The notes beneath the pieces are model-generated. The model saw nothing but the letters and a program-made list of their open reading frames with translations, searched no databases and was not told the origin of the DNA. The translations under genes were made by a program, and so were the position numbers. Shown here piece by piece: positions 26,318-34,903 of a stretch of DNA of 64,000 nucleotides. The DNA comes from Microcystis panniformis FACHB-1757 (GTDB taxonomy: Bacteria > Cyanobacteriota > Cyanobacteriia > Cyanobacteriales > Microcystaceae): positions 1,922,001-1,986,000 of the forward strand of contig NZ_CP011339.1 in assembly GCF_001264245.1 (NCBI RefSeq). Reading direction: 5' to 3'. Every line of letters starts with the position of its first letter. Within the stretch, counting starts at the first letter, position 1.

Positions 26318-26965
26318 ATGCTAACAATTGCCTTACCGAAGGGTGCTTTACTAAACGAAAGTATCCAAATATTTCAGAAAATTGGCTTAGATTTTAGTGC
26401 CTTTCTTGACTCAAAAAATCGCCAATTACAGATTACCGACCCTACTAACCAAGCGAAAGCGTTATTAGTCAGAGCAACAGATGTACCAGTTTATGTAGAA
26501 TACGGTCAGGCACAATTAGGCATCGCTGGTTATGATATTTTATTGGAAAAATCTCCCGATGTGGCTAATTTAATTGACCTAAAATTTGGTTATTGTCGGA
26601 TGTCAGTAGCTGTCCCTGCTGATAGTCCCTATCAAAGTCCTCTAGACATTCCCCATCACGGTAAAGTTGCCTCAAAATTTGTCAATTGTGCTAAGGATTA
26701 TTTTCGTCGTTTAGATATTCCCGTCGAGATTATACCTCTCTATGGTTCCGTAGAATTAGGCCCGATTACGGGGATGTCAGAAGCGATAGTTGACCTAGTG
26801 TCCACCGGTCGAACTTTACGCGAAAATGGTTTAGTAGAAATTGACGAATTATTTGCTAGTAGCGCTCGATTAATCGCCCATCCTCTAAGCTATAGACTAA
26901 ATCGCGATCAGATTTATAACTGGGTAGAAAAGCTCAGTTTAACGAATCAGCACCCCCCTTATTAA
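26318..26965 (+). CDS. hisG: ATP phosphoribosyltransferase (short form)
   Basis: HisG joins ATP and PRPP in the first step of histidine synthesis. The 215-residue short form (LPKGALLNES, GYDILLE, ITGMSEAIVDLVSTGRTLRENGL) needs HisZ as regulatory partner. The last residues (QHPPY) and the stop are read from a MITE that begins at about 26948, so the C-terminus has been changed by insertion. Confidence 0.95.
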   Translation: MLTIALPKGALLNESIQIFQKIGLDFSAFLDSKNRQLQITDPTNQAKALLVRATDVPVYVEYGQAQLGIAGYDILLEKSPDVANLIDLKFGYCRMSVAVPADSPYQSPLDIPHHGKVASKFVNCAKDYFRRLDIPVEIIPLYGSVELGPITGMSEAIVDLVSTGRTLRENGLVEIDELFASSARLIAHPLSYRLNRDQIYNWVEKLSLTNQHPPY

Positions 26966-27145
26966 GCGGGTATCAAGGGGGGATCAGCGCCCCCCTTATT
27001 AAGGGGGGATCAAGGGGGATCAGCACCCCCCTTATTAAGGGGGAATTAAGGGTAGGGTTGATTCATGAATCAACCCTACCTTGAATCAACCCTAGGGATA
27101 AAGGGGGGATAAAAGGCAAAATCTATTTAATTAGAACCATTTACT
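26948..27145. mobile_element. Family-A MITE variant, 5' end unclear
   Basis: Three CAGC.CCCCCCTTATTAAG blocks are followed by the palindrome GGGTTGATTC/GAATCAACCC (about 27054-27081) and a right end AATTAGAACCATTTACT next to TA (27146-27147). It is related to the element starting at 56472. The left end cannot be fixed because it lies inside hisG. Confidence 0.65.
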
Positions 27146-27154
27146 TATTTACCC

Positions 27155-28312
27155 CTAACCTAATTGTTTTAAGAGTAAACCAATGAGCGCACCAGCAATA
27201 ATTAACCAAGTAGAATTAACCTGAAAACGTAGTAAAAGAATACCAGAGACAAGAGATAGAATGATAGCCAATAAATTAAAAGGTAAATTCCCGTAGGGTT
27301 GTAACCAAGTAGCTAGAGCTAAATTAAAAATTACCGCTACCATTAAAGCCACTGCACTAGCATTAATTGCGTCTAAAAAAGCCCCTGCCCAAGCAGATTG
27401 TCTCAGTTTAGGAATGAGAGGATTAAGTAATAAAACAAAGATAAAAGAAGGAAAGAAAATCGCTAGAGTTGCCACAATTGCCCCCGATACTCCTAATATT
27501 TGATAACCGATAAAAGTGGCTGTGGATAACACCGGACCGGGGGTAAATTGACCCACAGCAATAGCATCTAATAATTGTTGCTGGGTTAACCATCCTCTCC
27601 CCTGCACTAAATCCCCTTCTAAAAAGGCAACTAACACATAACCACTACCAAATAAAACACTACCCACCTTGAGAAAAAATAGCCCTAATCCTGTTAATGT
27701 CGGTGGGATATTGCTAGGAGTAGCAACCGCCGTCGCACCGCCTATTCCTGCCACAATCAGGGGAAAAGTAGCGAATTTTTTTAGGATAAACATCCCGATA
27801 ATTCCCCCTAAAAGTAAAGCGATAATTTCATTTAAACCTAAAATTAATAATCCGATAACCCCCAATCCGATGAACAGTAATTGACGGGTTTTCAGTGCCT
27901 TTTTGCCTAAGCGCCAGAGTGCCTGAAAAATCACCGCAATTACTACCGGTTTAATCCCCGCAAAAATCGGAGCCACATCCGGTAAAGTCCCGTAGGTGGT
28001 ATAAATCCAAGCTAGAAAACCCGTAATTAACACCGCAGGAGTGATAAAACAAACCCCCGTGATTATTAAACCCGCTAAACCACCAAAAATATAACCGATA
28101 TGAATAGCCATTTCCGTGGAATTAGGACCAGGAATCAGATTAGTGGCCCCCACCAAATCGAGAAATCGCTCCTTAGTCATCCAACCGCGACGCTTAACCA
28201 CTTCTTCCTCCATTAAAGCGATATGGGCAGCCGGACCACCAAAACCGATAATGCCGATTTTGAGAAATAAAAGGGCAAGTTGCGAGAGATTGGGAGGCGA
28301 TGAAGTCAGCAT
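27155..28312 (-). CDS. chrA: Chromate transporter family protein
   Basis: The 385-residue membrane protein has two CHR domains: IGFGGPAAHIALMEEEVV...GPNSTEMAIHIGY and FGSGYVLVAFLEGDLV...TPGPVLSTATFIGY. ChrA proteins export chromate or related oxyanions. It is convergent with hisG. Confidence 0.93.
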   Translation of the reverse strand: MLTSSPPNLSQLALLFLKIGIIGFGGPAAHIALMEEEVVKRRGWMTKERFLDLVGATNLIPGPNSTEMAIHIGYIFGGLAGLIITGVCFITPAVLITGFLAWIYTTYGTLPDVAPIFAGIKPVVIAVIFQALWRLGKKALKTRQLLFIGLGVIGLLILGLNEIIALLLGGIIGMFILKKFATFPLIVAGIGGATAVATPSNIPPTLTGLGLFFLKVGSVLFGSGYVLVAFLEGDLVQGRGWLTQQQLLDAIAVGQFTPGPVLSTATFIGYQILGVSGAIVATLAIFFPSFIFVLLLNPLIPKLRQSAWAGAFLDAINASAVALMVAVIFNLALATWLQPYGNLPFNLLAIILSLVSGILLLRFQVNSTWLIIAGALIGLLLKQLG

Positions 28313-28382
28313 TTTCTGATTACCAATAGTTTTTCTAGAATCAAGTTTATATCCAAAAGAATAAGCCTAAGTTAAATTATTA

Positions 28383-28474
28383 AGTAAGTAGTTATAGTTA
28401 AATTGAAGATAGATTTTGGGTTCGATCCCCCCTTGATAAGGGGGGTGTCTGACAACTTTTAACACCTACCTACT
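28383..28474 (-). mobile_element. Family-A MITE (92 bp), inverted
   Basis: AGTAAGTAGTTATAGTTAAA at one end and CACCTACCTACT at the other, with TA on both sides (28381-28382 and 28475-28476). It aligns without gaps to the ends of 52481-52626 in the opposite orientation. Confidence 0.8.
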
Positions 28475-28627
28475 TAGCTAGATTTCGTCAATTCCAAAAT
28501 TCCATAATTGCAAAAGCTTTTTACTCAAACTCAATTATAAGTATTTAATGCTCCCGTTCAAGTAAATTTGATACAAAAAAAGTTAAGAAAACTTTATAAA
28601 TAATATTGATTAATTTGTTTATAATGA

Positions 28628-28770
28628 ACCCCATTAATACCCACTGAAACCCATCAGCACCCCCCTTATTAAGGGGGGCAAGGGGGATCAAACCTTACTA
28701 AGGTTAGTCAAAAAACCATAGACAATAATCAATTATCACAATCGATGCTAATCTATGCAAAAAAAACTCT
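28628..28770 (+). promoter_or_regulatory. Leader region of the TIGR03032 gene (duplicated at 37079)
   Basis: ATTAATACCCACTGAAACC and the later AATCGATGCTAATCTATG segment recur upstream of the ELW-repeat gene (37079-37160). Between the two blocks here is an inserted CAGCACCCCCCTTATTAAGG fragment of the family-A repeat. Confidence 0.5.
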
Positions 28771-29886
28771 ATGGACAGCCTACCGCCTAACACTAACCAG
28801 TTTTCAGATACCCAAGAGCCAGCAGCGAGTCCATCTCAGCGCCAAGCAGTGCCGGTCAATTATGAGTACAGCCTCAATCTGCCGGAATTACTCAACCAGC
28901 TTGACCTCTCGGTGTTGATTTCCACCTACCAAGCGGGACGAGTGGCCAGCATTGGCACTTATCAAGGACAAATGCGGGTGAGTTTCGCCCATTTTGACCA
29001 AGCGATGGGTTTAACCCGAACCGCTACCGGAATTGCGGTAGGCGCTCGTCAGGCAATTTGGCATTTACCCGCTAATCGAGAGATTGCCCCCCAGATTAAA
29101 CCGGAAGGGGAACAGGATATCGCTTTTTTAGCTCGTTCTTCTCACCTCACCGGCCCGATTATGGGTCATGATTTGGCCTTTGGCAGTAATCGCCTTTGGG
29201 TGGTCAATACCCTGTTTAACTGTCTGGCAACCATCGAAGGAAATTGGAGTTTTCTCCCCCAGTGGAAACCGCCCTTTATTACCGAGTTAGTCCCCGGAGA
29301 CCGCTGCCACCTCAATGGCTTGGCTATGGCTGAAAATAGCGGCACTCCCGTATATGTAACGGCATTGGGGGAAACCAACGAGGAAAGCCTCTGGCGAGAG
29401 AATAAAGCTCAAGGCGGATGCTTAATTGATGTGCCGAGGGGAGAGGTGATTCTGCGGGGTTTAGCTATGCCCCATTCTCCCCGTCTTTACCAGGGTAATC
29501 TCTATTTTCTCAATTCCGGTTATGGAACCTTGAACCGTTGGCATCCCCAAACTGGTAGCACGGAAATCGTGGCGGAATTGCCCGGTTTTACCCGGGGTTT
29601 GGACTGTTGGGAAGGTCACGCCTTTGTCGGGTTGTCCCAAATCCGAGAAACGGCGATTTTTGGCGGTTTACCCCTGGATGAGCGGCGTAATCAATTGCGG
29701 TGCGGGTTGGCTATTGTCAATCTAGCTACCAGTCAACTGGTGGCGACTTTTTGGTTCAATAGCGGCGTGGAGGAGGTTTTCGCTGTCACTCTGCTGCCGG
29801 GCTACCGCAACCCGGCGCTAATTGGACCGGATACCGACCTCGATGGCACTCAATCGGTGTGGATGGTGCCTTCTTTAGGGGCTTAA
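28771..29886 (+). CDS. TIGR03032 family protein, unknown function
   Basis: The 371-residue protein is of the TIGR03032 (DUF4915-like) family. Conserved stretches are LISTYQAGRVASIGTYQGQ, MGLTRTATGIAVGARQAIW, HDLAFGSNRLWVVNTLFNCLATI, DRCHLNGLAM and RGLAMPHSPRLYQGNLYFLNSGYGTL. The repeated short beta-type segments suggest a propeller. No signal peptide. The family is often near secreted repeat proteins; here a relic start of the ELW gene follows directly. Confidence 0.8.
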   Translation: MDSLPPNTNQFSDTQEPAASPSQRQAVPVNYEYSLNLPELLNQLDLSVLISTYQAGRVASIGTYQGQMRVSFAHFDQAMGLTRTATGIAVGARQAIWHLPANREIAPQIKPEGEQDIAFLARSSHLTGPIMGHDLAFGSNRLWVVNTLFNCLATIEGNWSFLPQWKPPFITELVPGDRCHLNGLAMAENSGTPVYVTALGETNEESLWRENKAQGGCLIDVPRGEVILRGLAMPHSPRLYQGNLYFLNSGYGTLNRWHPQTGSTEIVAELPGFTRGLDCWEGHAFVGLSQIRETAIFGGLPLDERRNQLRCGLAIVNLATSQLVATFWFNSGVEEVFAVTLLPGYRNPALIGPDTDLDGTQSVWMVPSLGA

Positions 29887-29891
29887 TTTTG

Positions 29892-30036
29892 TAATTTTCA
29901 GCCTTTATTCAGGAAAAAACCATGTCAACTCCTTAAAATGACTAACCCTACTATCTTAGAAGAGCTACTAAAATGAGCAGTTACCGCTAATTCTCTCGCG
30001 GAATTTAAGCAGTCTTTGGCAAAAATCAATATCTAG
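29892..30036 (+). pseudogene. Chimeric relic: leader and start of the ELW gene fused to an Rpn gene tail
   Basis: Bases 29892-29934 match 37270-37312 (43 bases, two differences), including ATG and the first codons (MSTP). From 29935 the sequence switches to the last 34 codons of a type-2 Rpn gene (matches 33486-33587 with four differences). The fused frame stops at once. Confidence 0.8.
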
Positions 30037-30088
30037 AAAACGGGTTTCTTCAAGAAACCCGTTTTCTGGGTAAGAAACCCGTTTTCTG
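30035..30088. repeat. Palindromic repeat, one and a half copies
   Basis: AGAAAACGGGTTTCTT/AAGAAACCCGTTTTCT at 30035-30067 followed by an extra half (AAGAAACCCGTTTTCT). The gap 30089-30231 before the antitoxin holds only an AT-rich leader. Confidence 0.8.
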
Positions 30089-30231
30089 GACTTATGGCGA
30101 ATCACCTGAATCAGTGAACAGTTGTTAGCCTTTTGGTAACTGATTCAGGTAATTGCATTTGCGTCTCTTGGTTATAATTCACAAACAGGCTATAATGTTA
30201 GTAAAACAACGTTAATCTCTAAGGTTTATCA

Positions 30232-30492
30232 ATGACTCAAATATTGATCGAAATTCCCGACGAATTAATATCTCGTTTGCAAGAACAAAAATCCTCGGTT
30301 CAAGAGATTGTTATCAAAGCTTTGGAAAATTATGTTCAAGCTGAATTACCAGATATTACCAAGACTCGTACTTGGGAACTTTGTGGAAGTTTAGAAATTG
30401 TCCAACCTGAGCCTAAATATATTATCGGACAAGATAATCGGGGTCAAGTTGTAACTAACTACGCTGAAAACATCGATGAAATTATTTATTAA
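30232..30492 (+). CDS. VapB-like antitoxin
   Basis: The 86-residue protein (ILIEIPDELISRLQEQKSSVQEIVIKALENYV) has a ribbon-helix-helix-like N-terminus and a C-terminal toxin-binding tail. It is intact and lies 5 bases before the disrupted PIN gene. Confidence 0.8.
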   Translation: MTQILIEIPDELISRLQEQKSSVQEIVIKALENYVQAELPDITKTRTWELCGSLEIVQPEPKYIIGQDNRGQVVTNYAENIDEIIY

Positions 30493-30497
30493 AAATT

Positions 30498-31008
30498 GTG
30501 GACAAAGAAATTATTGTTGATACTTCTGCTTTAATTGCCTTTTTTGTCAAATCTGAAACTCATCACGAAAGCGCTCAAAAATATTACTTAGAAAATCCTC
30601 ATAATAAGTAGTCGTGCAAAATTAATTTCCTAGTGAAGATAGGCAAGAGGCAAGGGGCAAGAGGCAAGAGGTGGTTAGATATGTGTAATTAATTTTGCTT
30701 AGGTACTTAATTGGATTATTCTCGAATCGGTATTCGATGAAACTGTGACTTGGATTCGGAGCAAGGTATCTAGTCGAGCCTCAATTCAAGTGGGTCAAAT
30801 ACTAAGAGAAGATCATCGTTATATCAATGTGTCAGATAGCGATGATCTGGCAATATGGGAAGCTTTCTGTAAGTACAATGATAAAAAATGGAGTTACACA
30901 GATTGTTCTATTTTAGTTATGGCTCATCGTTTACAAATATTTAAGGTATTCGCTTTTGATGATCATATTCGTCAAATGGCAGGATTAGGAATTGTTTGTG
31001 TCCCATAA
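30498..31008 (+). pseudogene. VapC-like PIN toxin split by a MITE
   Basis: GTG 30498 opens VDKEIIVDTSALIAFFVKSE...ENPHN and is stopped by TAG 30609-30611 inside the MITE. After the element the frame resumes with NWIILESVFDETVTWI...WSYTDCSILVMAH...VFAFDDHIRQMAG. Removing the element and one TA restores one frame with all PIN acids. The toxin cannot be made whole at present. Confidence 0.9.
30607..30707 (+). mobile_element. Family-B MITE (101 bp) inside vapC
   Basis: AGTAGTCGTGCAAAATTAATT at the left and AATTAATTTTGCTTAGGTACT at the right, with TA at 30605-30606 and 30708-30709. The interior has AGGCAAG-type heptamers. Confidence 0.9.
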
Positions 31009-31102
31009 ACTAATAAAAATACAATTTATGAACGTCGTTCAGATTGCATATCTTGCAACAACCCACGAAACTGAGAAAATGGGTTTCTCAAAGAAACTAT
31101 TT

Positions 31103-31135
31103 AGAAAACGGGTTTCTTAAAGAAACCCGTTTTCT
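31103..31135. repeat. Palindromic repeat
   Basis: AGAAAACGGGTTTCTT with its mirror half, immediately before the leader of the DUF4347 relic. Same position relative to the relic as 34442-34474. Confidence 0.85.
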
Positions 31136-31216
31136 GTAAATTTTTGTTATATCCCCCTTGAAAAATTGGCGATTGTTTGCACAAAATAGTCGAAGTCATC
31201 CTTTACAGTCAGCGTC

Positions 31217-31825
31217 ATGACTTCTACCCTGTTGCCGAGCCTTTCTGCTATTGACGATGTTTTGTTCAATTTTGCTCAATCTAATGGCTTGAGTCAAGTT
31301 AATCAGGTGGATAGTGTGAGAAATCAGGGTTTAACCGCACCCGAATTAAATACTGTAGTTTTCCTCGATGCTGGTGTTACCGATTATCAAAGTCTCCAAG
31401 CTGGGGTAATCCCTGGAGTCGCCACGGTTATTCTCTCTCCCAAGGAAGACGGAATCGAACAAATCTCCGCTTTTTTACGACAAAATCCCCAGATTAGCAC
31501 CATTCACCTCGTTTCTCATGGTGCGCCTGGATGCTTATATTGAGGGAATTGTCAACTCAATTTAACAAATATTTACGATTACCGCCAACAGTTACAGAAT
31601 TGGGCAAAGATTAATCGTATTCTACTTTACGGTTGTCAGGTTGCGGCGGGAGATGCGGGGACAGAGTTTATTAATAAATTGTCCCAAATTACTGGGGCAA
31701 AAATAGCGGCTTCCAGCGGACGGGTAGGAAATGCCGCCTTAGGAGGAAGTTGGGAGTTAGAGGTGAGTTTACCCGCGACAAAGGGAGAGAATCAAACTTT
31801 TGTTGAAACATTAGCTAAGATGTAG
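31217..31825 (+). pseudogene. DUF4347 domain relic (N-terminus of a large surface protein)
   Basis: The frame encodes LPSLSAIDDVLFNFAQSNGLSQ, then VVFLDAGVTDYQSLQAGVIPGVATVILSP, HLVSHGAPGCLY, a TGA at 31541-31543, and continues LYGCQVAAGDAGTEFINKL...GGSWELEVSLP to a stop at 31825. DUF4347 normally opens very large adhesin or RTX-type proteins. One nonsense codon and loss of the downstream body make it non-functional. Confidence 0.8.
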
Positions 31826-31936
31826 ATGTAGGTTGCTCTCATGGGAAGTTTGGTGACGACAAGTAGCATTGATGATATTTATGGGGAATAATGAATCTAG
31901 AGGATCGCCTAACTTTCTGATTGACAGCGACTCGCC

Positions 31937-32740
31937 ATGAACCAAACAACCGCCAATTATGATGAACCCTGGAAAGAAGCATTAACCGAGTATTTTGAAG
32001 CGTTTTTATACTTCTTTTTTCCTGAAGTTCACCAATTAATTGATTGGACAAAAATTCCCGAATCCCTAGAAAAAGAACTCAAACGGATTACCGCTTCCTC
32101 TAAAACAAAAAAACGTTTCGCTGACAAACTCTATTCAGTTATCAGTTATCAGTTATCAGTTATCAGTGACTAATTGGAAGCAAGCAGCAATCCCTTTGCT
32201 ATAATAGTGATGGCACACCTGAAAACAAAAGCGACTACTGGGAAGCTGCCAGAACGGGAACAGTGGAAGTGGAGGTTAATCAGGGGATTATATGAAAAGG
32301 AGTTCGAGCGGGAACAGATAATTAAACTGTTTGAAATCATCGACAATATGATGACTTTATCCCCTGAATTGCAGTCAAGTTTAGAGAGTAAAATCAAACA
32401 ATTTGAGGAGGAAAGAACCATGCCTTTAATGAGTAATATGGAGTTACGAGGAATAGAACGCGGTAAGGAAATTGGTAAGGAAATTGGGGAGTTACGAGGG
32501 ATAGAACGCGGTAAGGAAATCGGTAAGGAAATTGGTAAGGAAATTGGTAAAGAAATTGGAGCGTTAGAAAATGCTCGTAACTATGTTAAAACGGTGCTGA
32601 AAACGCGATTGGGTGACATTCCAATAGACATTGAGCAAGCTGTGGATAAAATTTCTGTATTATCGATTTTAGATGAGTTACTGAAATCGGCATTAACCGT
32701 TAATTCTTTTGATGAGTTGCAGCAACTTTTAGAACAATAG
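31937..32740 (+). pseudogene. Rpn-type nuclease gene, type-1 tail, internal deletion (cassette I, gene 1)
   Basis: The first 65 codons match the intact gene at 34900. Then sequence for about 100 residues, including most of the PD-(D/E)XK core, is replaced by TTATCAG tandem repeats (32135-32167). The 3' part (NPFAIIVMAHLKTKATTGKLPEREQWKW...) resumes to the type-1 end (SFDELQQLLEQ). Confidence 0.85.
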
Positions 32741-32761
32741 TCTCAGGAATTTTCTTCTCCA

Positions 32762-33587
32762 ATGAACCCAACAACCGCCAATTATGATGAACCCTGGAAA
32801 GAAGCATTAACCGAGTATTTTGAAGCGTTTTTATGCTTCTTTTTTCCCGAAGTTCACCAACTAATCAGTTATCAGTTATCAGTTATCAGTTATCAGTGAC
32901 TAATTGGAAGCAAGTAAGTGGGTGAGTGGAATTAAATATAAGATGAACGTAGGTTGGGTTGAAGCATGAAACCCAACGCCAGATTATGTTACGCTACCAC
33001 TAACCCATCCTACAAATAATTGTGTCTCCCTACTTAGCAATCCTTTTGCTATAATAGTCATGGCACACCTGAAAACAAAAGCGACTACTGGGAAGCTGCC
33101 AGAACGGGAACAGTGGAAGTGGAGGTTAATCAGGGGATTATATGAAAAGGAGTTCGAGAGGGAACAGATAATTAAACTGTTTGAAATTATCGACAATATG
33201 ATGACTTTATCCCCTGAATTGCAGTCAAGTTTAGAGAGTAAAATTAAACAATTTGAGGAGGAAAGAACCATGCCTTTAGTAAGTAATATGGAGTTACGAG
33301 GAAGGAAAATTGGTGAGGAAATTGGGGAGTTACGAGGGATAGAACGCGGTAAGGAAATTGGTAAGGAAATTGGTAAGGAAATTGGTAAAGAAATTGGGGT
33401 GCTAGAAAAAAGCCGCGATGACATAAAAACAGTTTTAACTGTGCGTTTTGGAGAGATTTCTTCAGAAATTGAAGAGATAATCGGCAAAATGACTAACCCT
33501 ACTATCTTAGAAGAGCTACTAAAATTAGCAGCTACCGCTAATTCTCTCGCAGAATTTAAGCAGTCTTTGGCTAAAATCAATATCTAG
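32762..33587 (+). pseudogene. Rpn-type nuclease gene, type-2 tail, deleted and MITE-interrupted (cassette I, gene 2)
   Basis: It starts ATGAACCCAACAACC 21 bases after gene 1, breaks after FPEVHQL into the same TTATCAG array (about 32863-32897), then carries a family-C MITE (32917-33034) before the conserved 3' half ending SLAEFKQSLAKINI. Confidence 0.85.
32917..33034 (+). mobile_element. Family-C MITE (118 bp), TA target site
   Basis: AGTGGGTGAGTGGAATTAAA ... CTCCCTACT, flanked by TA (32915-32916 and 33035-33036). The intact paralogue reads GAAGCAAGTAGCAATCC with a single TA. A second copy of the same length lies at 55275-55392. It includes GTAGGTTGGGTTGAAGCATG and its partner GCTAACCCATCCTAC. 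Confidence 0.9.
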
Positions 33588-33594
33588 AAAACGG

Positions 33595-33647
33595 GTTTCT
33601 TTGAGAACCTATTTAGAAACCGGGTTTCTTCGAGAAACCCGGTTTCT
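33595..33647. terminator. Palindromic repeats between convergent genes
   Basis: A half copy (AAACGGGTTTCTTTGAG) and a full AGAAACCGGGTTTCTT palindrome at 33615-33647 lie between the Rpn gene and vapC on the other strand; a plausible bidirectional terminator. Confidence 0.6.
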
Positions 33648-33654
33648 GGACTTA

Positions 33655-34059
33655 TTAACGAATAAAATTAATCTGACAAATATTAAGAAGAATAATCGGT
33701 TCAAATTCTTTTCGGTCAGAAGTAAGTAAAATTCCTTTTTCTTGATTGGCTAAAGTCAAAGCAAAACAATCAGCTAAAGAAATGCGCTTAATTAGTGCCT
33801 TATATTGGCTTACTTGTCGCCAAAACTTGCTACTTAAATCAAAGCGAGTTTTTATGTTAATATCACTTAATTCTTGAATTAGTTTTTCTGTTTCTGATTC
33901 TCCTATATCGCGATAAAAATTATAGTAAACTTCGCAAAGATTAACAACATGAATCATTTTGTTATTATTTTGATTAGTGATGGTTTCTCTGACAAGATCC
34001 GCTCCTGTTTCATTACGAACAAAAGCAATTACAGCACAAGCATCTAAAATGATATTCAT
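33655..34059 (-). CDS. VapC-family PIN toxin
   Basis: The 134-residue PIN RNase is intact: NIILDACAVIAFVRNE (first Asp), NLCEVYYN (Glu), ISLADCFALTLA (Asp) and LLTSDRKEFEP (Asp). The first acid region reads LDACA. It overlaps the upstream antitoxin by 4 bases and sits between the two Rpn cassettes. Confidence 0.9.
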   Translation of the reverse strand: MNIILDACAVIAFVRNETGADLVRETITNQNNNKMIHVVNLCEVYYNFYRDIGESETEKLIQELSDINIKTRFDLSSKFWRQVSQYKALIKRISLADCFALTLANQEKGILLTSDRKEFEPIILLNICQINFIR

Positions 34060-34301
34060 CTATTAAGCTCCTCCCAATCAATTTCTGCTTGTTTTTGTTG
34101 GGCAAAATCTTCACTACTGGTGGGTGCATGAGCATATTTACCTTGTAATGATTTAATTAACTGTTGTCTTTCTTCTTCTGATTTAGGTTTAATTTGAGGC
34201 AAAAAATTTTGCTCGATTAACTCTCTAATTTGCAATAATTGTTCGCCAGAAAGATTAGCTAATGATTCAATTATTTGTTGACGTATTGCTGTAGCATTCA
34301 T
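34056..34301 (-). CDS. Antitoxin of the VapBC pair
   Basis: An 81-residue helical protein (MNATAIRQQIIESLANLSGEQLLQIRELIEQ...EIDWEELNR). The start at ATG 34301 is preferred over 34316. It resembles small antitoxins that precede PIN toxins in cyanobacteria. ATGA coupling to the toxin. Confidence 0.8.
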   Translation of the reverse strand: MNATAIRQQIIESLANLSGEQLLQIRELIEQNFLPQIKPKSEEERQQLIKSLQGKYAHAPTSSEDFAQQKQAEIDWEELNR

Positions 34302-34441
34302 GATTATTACTGACAATTAAGTATAAAAAGTTACTATGGTTACAATCTATCACAAAAAATGCTAATTGGCCAGCAAACCTCTAAAATTAAGCAAATAACT
34401 GCCTCGCTTTGACGTTAGCGATCGCATCTTCGCAATAACTG

Positions 34442-34474
34442 AGAAAACGGGTTTCTTTGAGAAACCCGTTTTCT
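34442..34474. repeat. Palindromic repeat
   Basis: AGAAAACGGGTTTCTTTG with mirror half, followed by TGTAAATTTTTGTTATATCC as at 31136. Starts cassette II. Confidence 0.85.
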
Positions 34475-34555
34475 GTAAATTTTTGTTATATCCCCCTTGA
34501 AAAATTCGGGATTCTTTGCACAAAATAGTCGCATTAATCTTTTGCGGTCAGTGTC

Positions 34556-34903
34556 ATGACTTCTACCCTCTTGCCGAGCCTTGCTGCTGTTGACGATGTT
34601 TTGTTCAATTTTGCTCAATCTGATGGCTTGAGTCAAGCTAATCAGGTGAATAGTGCGAGAAATAAGCGTTTAACCGCTACCGTAGTCTTCCTCGATGCTG
34701 GTGTTACCGATTATCAAAGTCTCCAAGCTGGAGTAATTCCAGAAGTCGCCACGGTTATTCTCTCTGCCAATCAAGACAGAATCGAACAAATATCCGCTTT
34801 TTTACCACAAAATCCCCAGATTATTACCACCACCTCTATTATTAAATCAGTGCGTTACGCTATCGCGCTTCACAGCCTACGAGTAAGCAAACAACTCAAA
34901 TGA
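34556..34903 (+). pseudogene. Truncated DUF4347 relic (cassette II)
   Basis: 115 codons, the first 90 or so matching 31217 (LPSLAAVDDVLFNFAQSDG...VVFLDAGVTDYQSLQAGVIPEVATVIL). It then departs into unrelated sequence after QNPQI and ends overlapping the start of the next Rpn gene. A short protein could still be made but lacks the SHG...LYGCQ part. Confidence 0.75.
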
